From positions 1-7,469 of the forward strand of contig JAFQNM010000163.1 of assembly GCA_017395885.1 (NCBI GenBank): a DNA stretch of 7,469 nucleotides. Direction: 5' to 3'. The notes under the pieces were generated by a model. The model had not been told where the DNA came from, made no database searches, and worked only from the letters and a program-made list of their open reading frames with translations. Position numbers and translations under genes: made by a program. Source of the stretch: Clostridia bacterium (lineage in GTDB: Bacteria > Bacillota > Clostridia > Oscillospirales > CAG-272). This document shows positions 5,147 through 7,469 of this stretch, in pieces. Numbering within the stretch: the stretch's first letter is position 1; each line of letters starts with the position of its first letter.

Positions 5147-6487
5147 GTGGCAAACGAGCGTGATGATGAGCTGATAAAGATCAAAAGACGTGAAAAAAAG
5201 GAAAAGCCGAAAAAGCAAAGGCCTGCAAAAAAGCAGAAGCCCAAAAAGGCCCCGCAGGAAAAGAGCACACCGAAAAATGCGCCCAGAACAAAGGGAGTCA
5301 CCCTTGATTTCACAACAGAGGAAAAGCCGAAATACAGCCGATACTATATGGCGGTATCCAAGCGCTATCGCCTTGCAAGGATACTTGCATCGGTGGTGCT
5401 GGTTGCATTTTTGCTTGTAATGCTTCTGTTTTACAGAGAAAATATAACGTATGCAAACTTGATGTATCTGGTCCGCGACCTTGATTCTGACAGCAGCGTG
5501 AGCATCGGTGTTTATAGCGATATTACATATGAGCGTAGCTTTTCCTTTGATTTTGAGCTTTTCAGAAACAGGGTAGCGGTAGCCTCAACAAAGGGGTTTG
5601 CCCTGTATTCCAGAACAGGCTCAGAGGACCTTGTGAGTGAGGAGATCATCTCCGACCCAAGGCTTGAGGCGGGCGAAAAATATGCCCTTATGTATGATGC
5701 CGGCACAAATAAATATTTTGTTTATACCACCATTGCAAAGGTTCTTTCCGCCCAGAGCGAGTTTACCATAGACGATGCAGCTGTCAGCGATAGCGGCAGA
5801 TATGCTCTGCTGACCGGTTGTGATGAGGCTAAGGCTTTGGTAACGGTTTATAACCAGGATTTCGTTCCTATAACTGAGTATTATAAGGACAATTACGTAA
5901 TAGATATAGCCCTCAGCACAGATGGCGAGAAAATAGCTGCAGTATCCTGCGATATCAGCTCCTCAGAGGTCAAGGGAGAAATAATGCTTGGCACCGTTGG
6001 AGTTGAGGAGATCACGTCTCTGGAATATCCCGGAATGATGCCGCTGCGAGCAGAGTATACTGATAGCGGAAGGCTGATAGTTCTGTGCGATTCAGGCCTG
6101 TTGGTGTTTGACGGAAAAAAGGAGTATGCCTTCAGAAGCTTTGAGGGATTGACGCCGGGAAGCTTTGATATAGAAGGAGACCTTGTTGCAATATCGTTCC
6201 CCACCAACGTTATCGGCAGCGAGAGCATGCTTAAGGTCTTTGATGCAGAGGCAAATGAGCTGTACAGTGCAGAGATCGGAGAAAAGATAGGCTTCGTTGA
6301 AACTGACGGTGAGGAGGCAGTCTATACCGTTGGAGATTCTGTGGCGGTAAAGCTTTCTTTGGCAGACGGGGCTCTCACCTATGAGGAGATAAGACAGCAG
6401 CCTGTTGGCGCCATTGCCGTGCCCGGCAGCCTGATAGTGTGCTCCCCTGATGGAACAAGCTCATATTTTACCGGAGCAGAGGAATAA
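5147..6487 (+). CDS. DUF5711-like membrane-anchored protein with propeller-like extracytoplasmic domain
   Basis: Function unknown. The 446-residue protein has three visible parts. Residues 1-75 are hydrophilic and very rich in Lys, Arg, Pro and Gln (basic clusters at 11-34), probably cytoplasmic. One membrane segment lies at about 79-96 (ILASVVLVAFLLVMLLFY), with basic residues before it, predicting N-in/C-out. The remaining ~350 residues are acidic and beta-rich with irregular repeats of the type A-x-S-D/T-x-G-x-x-A/I: AVSDSGRYALL (212-222), ALSTDGEKIAAV (255-266), EYTDSGRLIVL (303-313) and a weaker IEGDLVAISF (342-351). These suggest WD40-like blades facing outside. Overall layout and position beside cvpA match my memory of DUF5711 proteins of Clostridia. 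The start is GTG with AGGAGG 7 nt upstream. The family name is recalled, not searched. Confidence 0.75.
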   Translation: MANERDDELIKIKRREKKEKPKKQRPAKKQKPKKAPQEKSTPKNAPRTKGVTLDFTTEEKPKYSRYYMAVSKRYRLARILASVVLVAFLLVMLLFYRENITYANLMYLVRDLDSDSSVSIGVYSDITYERSFSFDFELFRNRVAVASTKGFALYSRTGSEDLVSEEIISDPRLEAGEKYALMYDAGTNKYFVYTTIAKVLSAQSEFTIDDAAVSDSGRYALLTGCDEAKALVTVYNQDFVPITEYYKDNYVIDIALSTDGEKIAAVSCDISSSEVKGEIMLGTVGVEEITSLEYPGMMPLRAEYTDSGRLIVLCDSGLLVFDGKKEYAFRSFEGLTPGSFDIEGDLVAISFPTNVIGSESMLKVFDAEANELYSAEIGEKIGFVETDGEEAVYTVGDSVAVKLSLADGALTYEEIRQQPVGAIAVPGSLIVCSPDGTSSYFTGAEE

Positions 6488-6511
6488 CAGATAAGAAAGG
6501 AAAGGTGTTTT

Positions 6512-7234
6512 ATGGGATATATACTTGATATAATAATCGTGGCCATAGCCGTTATCTGTATAGTGTACGGCGCAAAAACAGGATTTTTCAAAGCTCTGAT
6601 GGCTCTGATTTCGGGAATAGTCGCTTTGCTGATAGCATTCACCTTCACTCCTATGCTTTCTCAGTATATAAGCGATAATTATATAGCAGACAGGATATCA
6701 GGAACTATAGAAACGACCTTTATGTCCATTGCGGAAACGGATGACGGAGGAGTGGATATGGAGGCTCTTCTGGAAAGCGATCAGTATAAGGATCTGATGG
6801 AAAGAGCAGGCCTTGATGCAGAGGATATAGCCGAGCAGATCGTAGGCGGTGAGTCCTACGGCAAAAACATGGTGTCCTCCCTTGCAAGGCTGGCGGCAAG
6901 ACCCATAGCCAAGGCAGTATCGGATGTGATTGCATTTATAATACTGTTTGTGGTATCCTTCATGCTGCTGAAGATCATAACGTTTGTGGTTGGCCTGTTT
7001 TTGAAGTTCCCCGTGCTGAAGGAGCTGGATAAAACTCTGGGAATAGTGCTTGGAGTAGCATCTGCTCTGTTCTTCGTTTTCGTGTTTGCTATGATGGCAG
7101 ACGATGGAGTGGCGGCCCTCAATGCAGTAGCTCCCGGAAGCTTTGATGCGGGAATACTTGAAAAGTCAATAATAATCGGCTTTGTTTCAAAGCTGAACCC
7201 CATAAGTGCCCTTGCATCGGTATTCGGTGTCTGA
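6512..7234 (+). CDS. CvpA family membrane protein
   Basis: CvpA-family proteins are small polytopic inner-membrane proteins. The founding member is needed for colicin V production in E. coli, and others have been linked to envelope stress tolerance; the molecular function is not settled. The 240-residue product begins MGYILDIIIVAIAVICIVYGAKTGFFKAL, the typical DxxI...G...GFFK start. It has likely membrane segments near 4-20, 27-46, 138-163 and 175-195. Residues about 47-137 form a hydrophilic, acidic, largely helical insert between the second and third segments, making it longer than the ~160-180 residues of compact members. The start is ATG with AAAGGAAAGG about 6 nt upstream. It lies 24 nt after the DUF5711-like gene and 71 nt before the zinc-finger gene, consistent with one operon. 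Confidence 0.8.
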   Translation: MGYILDIIIVAIAVICIVYGAKTGFFKALMALISGIVALLIAFTFTPMLSQYISDNYIADRISGTIETTFMSIAETDDGGVDMEALLESDQYKDLMERAGLDAEDIAEQIVGGESYGKNMVSSLARLAARPIAKAVSDVIAFIILFVVSFMLLKIITFVVGLFLKFPVLKELDKTLGIVLGVASALFFVFVFAMMADDGVAALNAVAPGSFDAGILEKSIIIGFVSKLNPISALASVFGV

Positions 7235-7259
7235 TAGGGCAAATCCCCCCAAAAGGCTT

Positions 7260-7282
7260 GGCGGCAAAAAGACCTTGCAGCC
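7260..7282 (+). repeat. Small imperfect hairpin between the cvpA-family gene and the zinc-finger gene
   Basis: GGCGGCAA (7260-7267) pairs with TTGCAGCC (7275-7282) with one internal mismatch (G7263/A7279) and a 7-nt loop. No T-run follows, so it is not a convincing terminator. It sits just upstream of the ribosome binding site at about 7287-7294. It may be incidental. Confidence 0.35.
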
Positions 7283-7305
7283 GTCAGGAAAGGAAAAACA
7301 GAGAA

Positions 7306-7469
7306 ATGGTAATGTGTTCAAGATGCCAGAAGAGAATGGCAGTAGTGTTTATAACAAGAGTAGACGGAGCTGAACAGAAGCAGGAGGGCATATGCCTGAA
7401 ATGTGCCAAGGAGCTGGGGCTCAAGCCCGTCAACGATATAATAGAAAAAATGGGTCTTTCCGATGAGGA
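7306..7469 (+). CDS. N-terminus of a Cys4 zinc-finger protein, probably ClpC-type Clp protease ATPase (partial)
   Basis: Only the first 54 codons are in the window; the frame stays open to the edge. The peptide starts MVMCSRCQKRMAVVFITRV and contains CSRC (C4, C7) and CLKC (C30, C33), a treble-clef-like Cys4 zinc site. AKELGLKPVNDIIEKMGLSDE follows. This resembles the N-terminal extension that I recall on ATP-dependent Clp protease ATP-binding subunits of Ruminococcaceae, and also the first zinc finger of McsA, the ClpC adaptor partner in Bacillus. The AAA+ domains that would settle the matter lie beyond the window. ATG at 7306 is used. AGGAAAGGA (7286-7294) is 11 nt upstream, a long spacing, and a second ATG at 7312 (MCSRC) is even further. 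Identity as a Cys4 zinc protein is clear; the Clp assignment is moderate. Confidence 0.6.
   Translation, partial: MVMCSRCQKRMAVVFITRVDGAEQKQEGICLKCAKELGLKPVNDIIEKMGLSDE

Overview
The window is a gene-dense, all plus-strand stretch of bacterial chromosome. The gene content suggests a low-to-mid-GC Gram-positive of class Clostridia, probably near the Ruminococcaceae/Oscillospiraceae. Supporting points are strong purine-rich ribosome binding sites, TTG and GTG starts, the ecfA1-ecfA2-ecfT-truA order typical of Firmicutes, and a DUF5711-like gene next to a CvpA-like gene and a gene with the N-terminus of a zinc-finger Clp ATPase. The taxon is inferred from recalled gene neighbourhoods, not from a search.

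Layout. (1) 1-1435: an extended -10 promoter at the left edge, then ruvC (Holliday-junction resolvase) and a class I SAM-dependent methyltransferase related to RlmI but without the expected motif VI cysteine. (2) 1427-1540: an intergenic block of five consecutive small hairpins. The last four are each preceded by the pentamer GTGAT. This is the most unusual non-coding feature here. (3) 1560-4166: the energy-coupling module of an ECF vitamin/micronutrient transporter, namely ATPases EcfA1 and EcfA2 and transmembrane EcfT. ecfA2 and ecfT overlap, and a hairpin lies between ecfA1 and ecfA2. (4) 4167-4345: a 179-nt gap with weak structure and no confident promoter or terminator. (5) 4346-7469: truA (tRNA pseudouridine synthase), a membrane-anchored DUF5711-like protein with a propeller-like outer domain, a CvpA-family membrane protein, and the first 54 codons of a gene starting with a Cys4 zinc finger, probably a ClpC-type ATPase.

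How the genes fit together. Most are housekeeping genes: recombination, RNA modification, vitamin uptake energisation and envelope/proteostasis functions. Gaps between genes are short (15, 124, 62, -17, 179, 24, 24 and 71 nt), and no hairpin is followed by a convincing T-run, so long polycistronic transcription is plausible. The ECF module has no substrate-binding S component here, as expected for a shared (group II) module that serves S components encoded elsewhere.

No mobile element, CRISPR array, tRNA, rRNA, defence system or clear sign of horizontal transfer was seen. I found no wholly new system. The items most worth a second look are the GTGAT hairpin block, the methyltransferase lacking the RlmI-type catalytic cysteine, and the DUF5711/CvpA/zinc-finger Clp neighbourhood.
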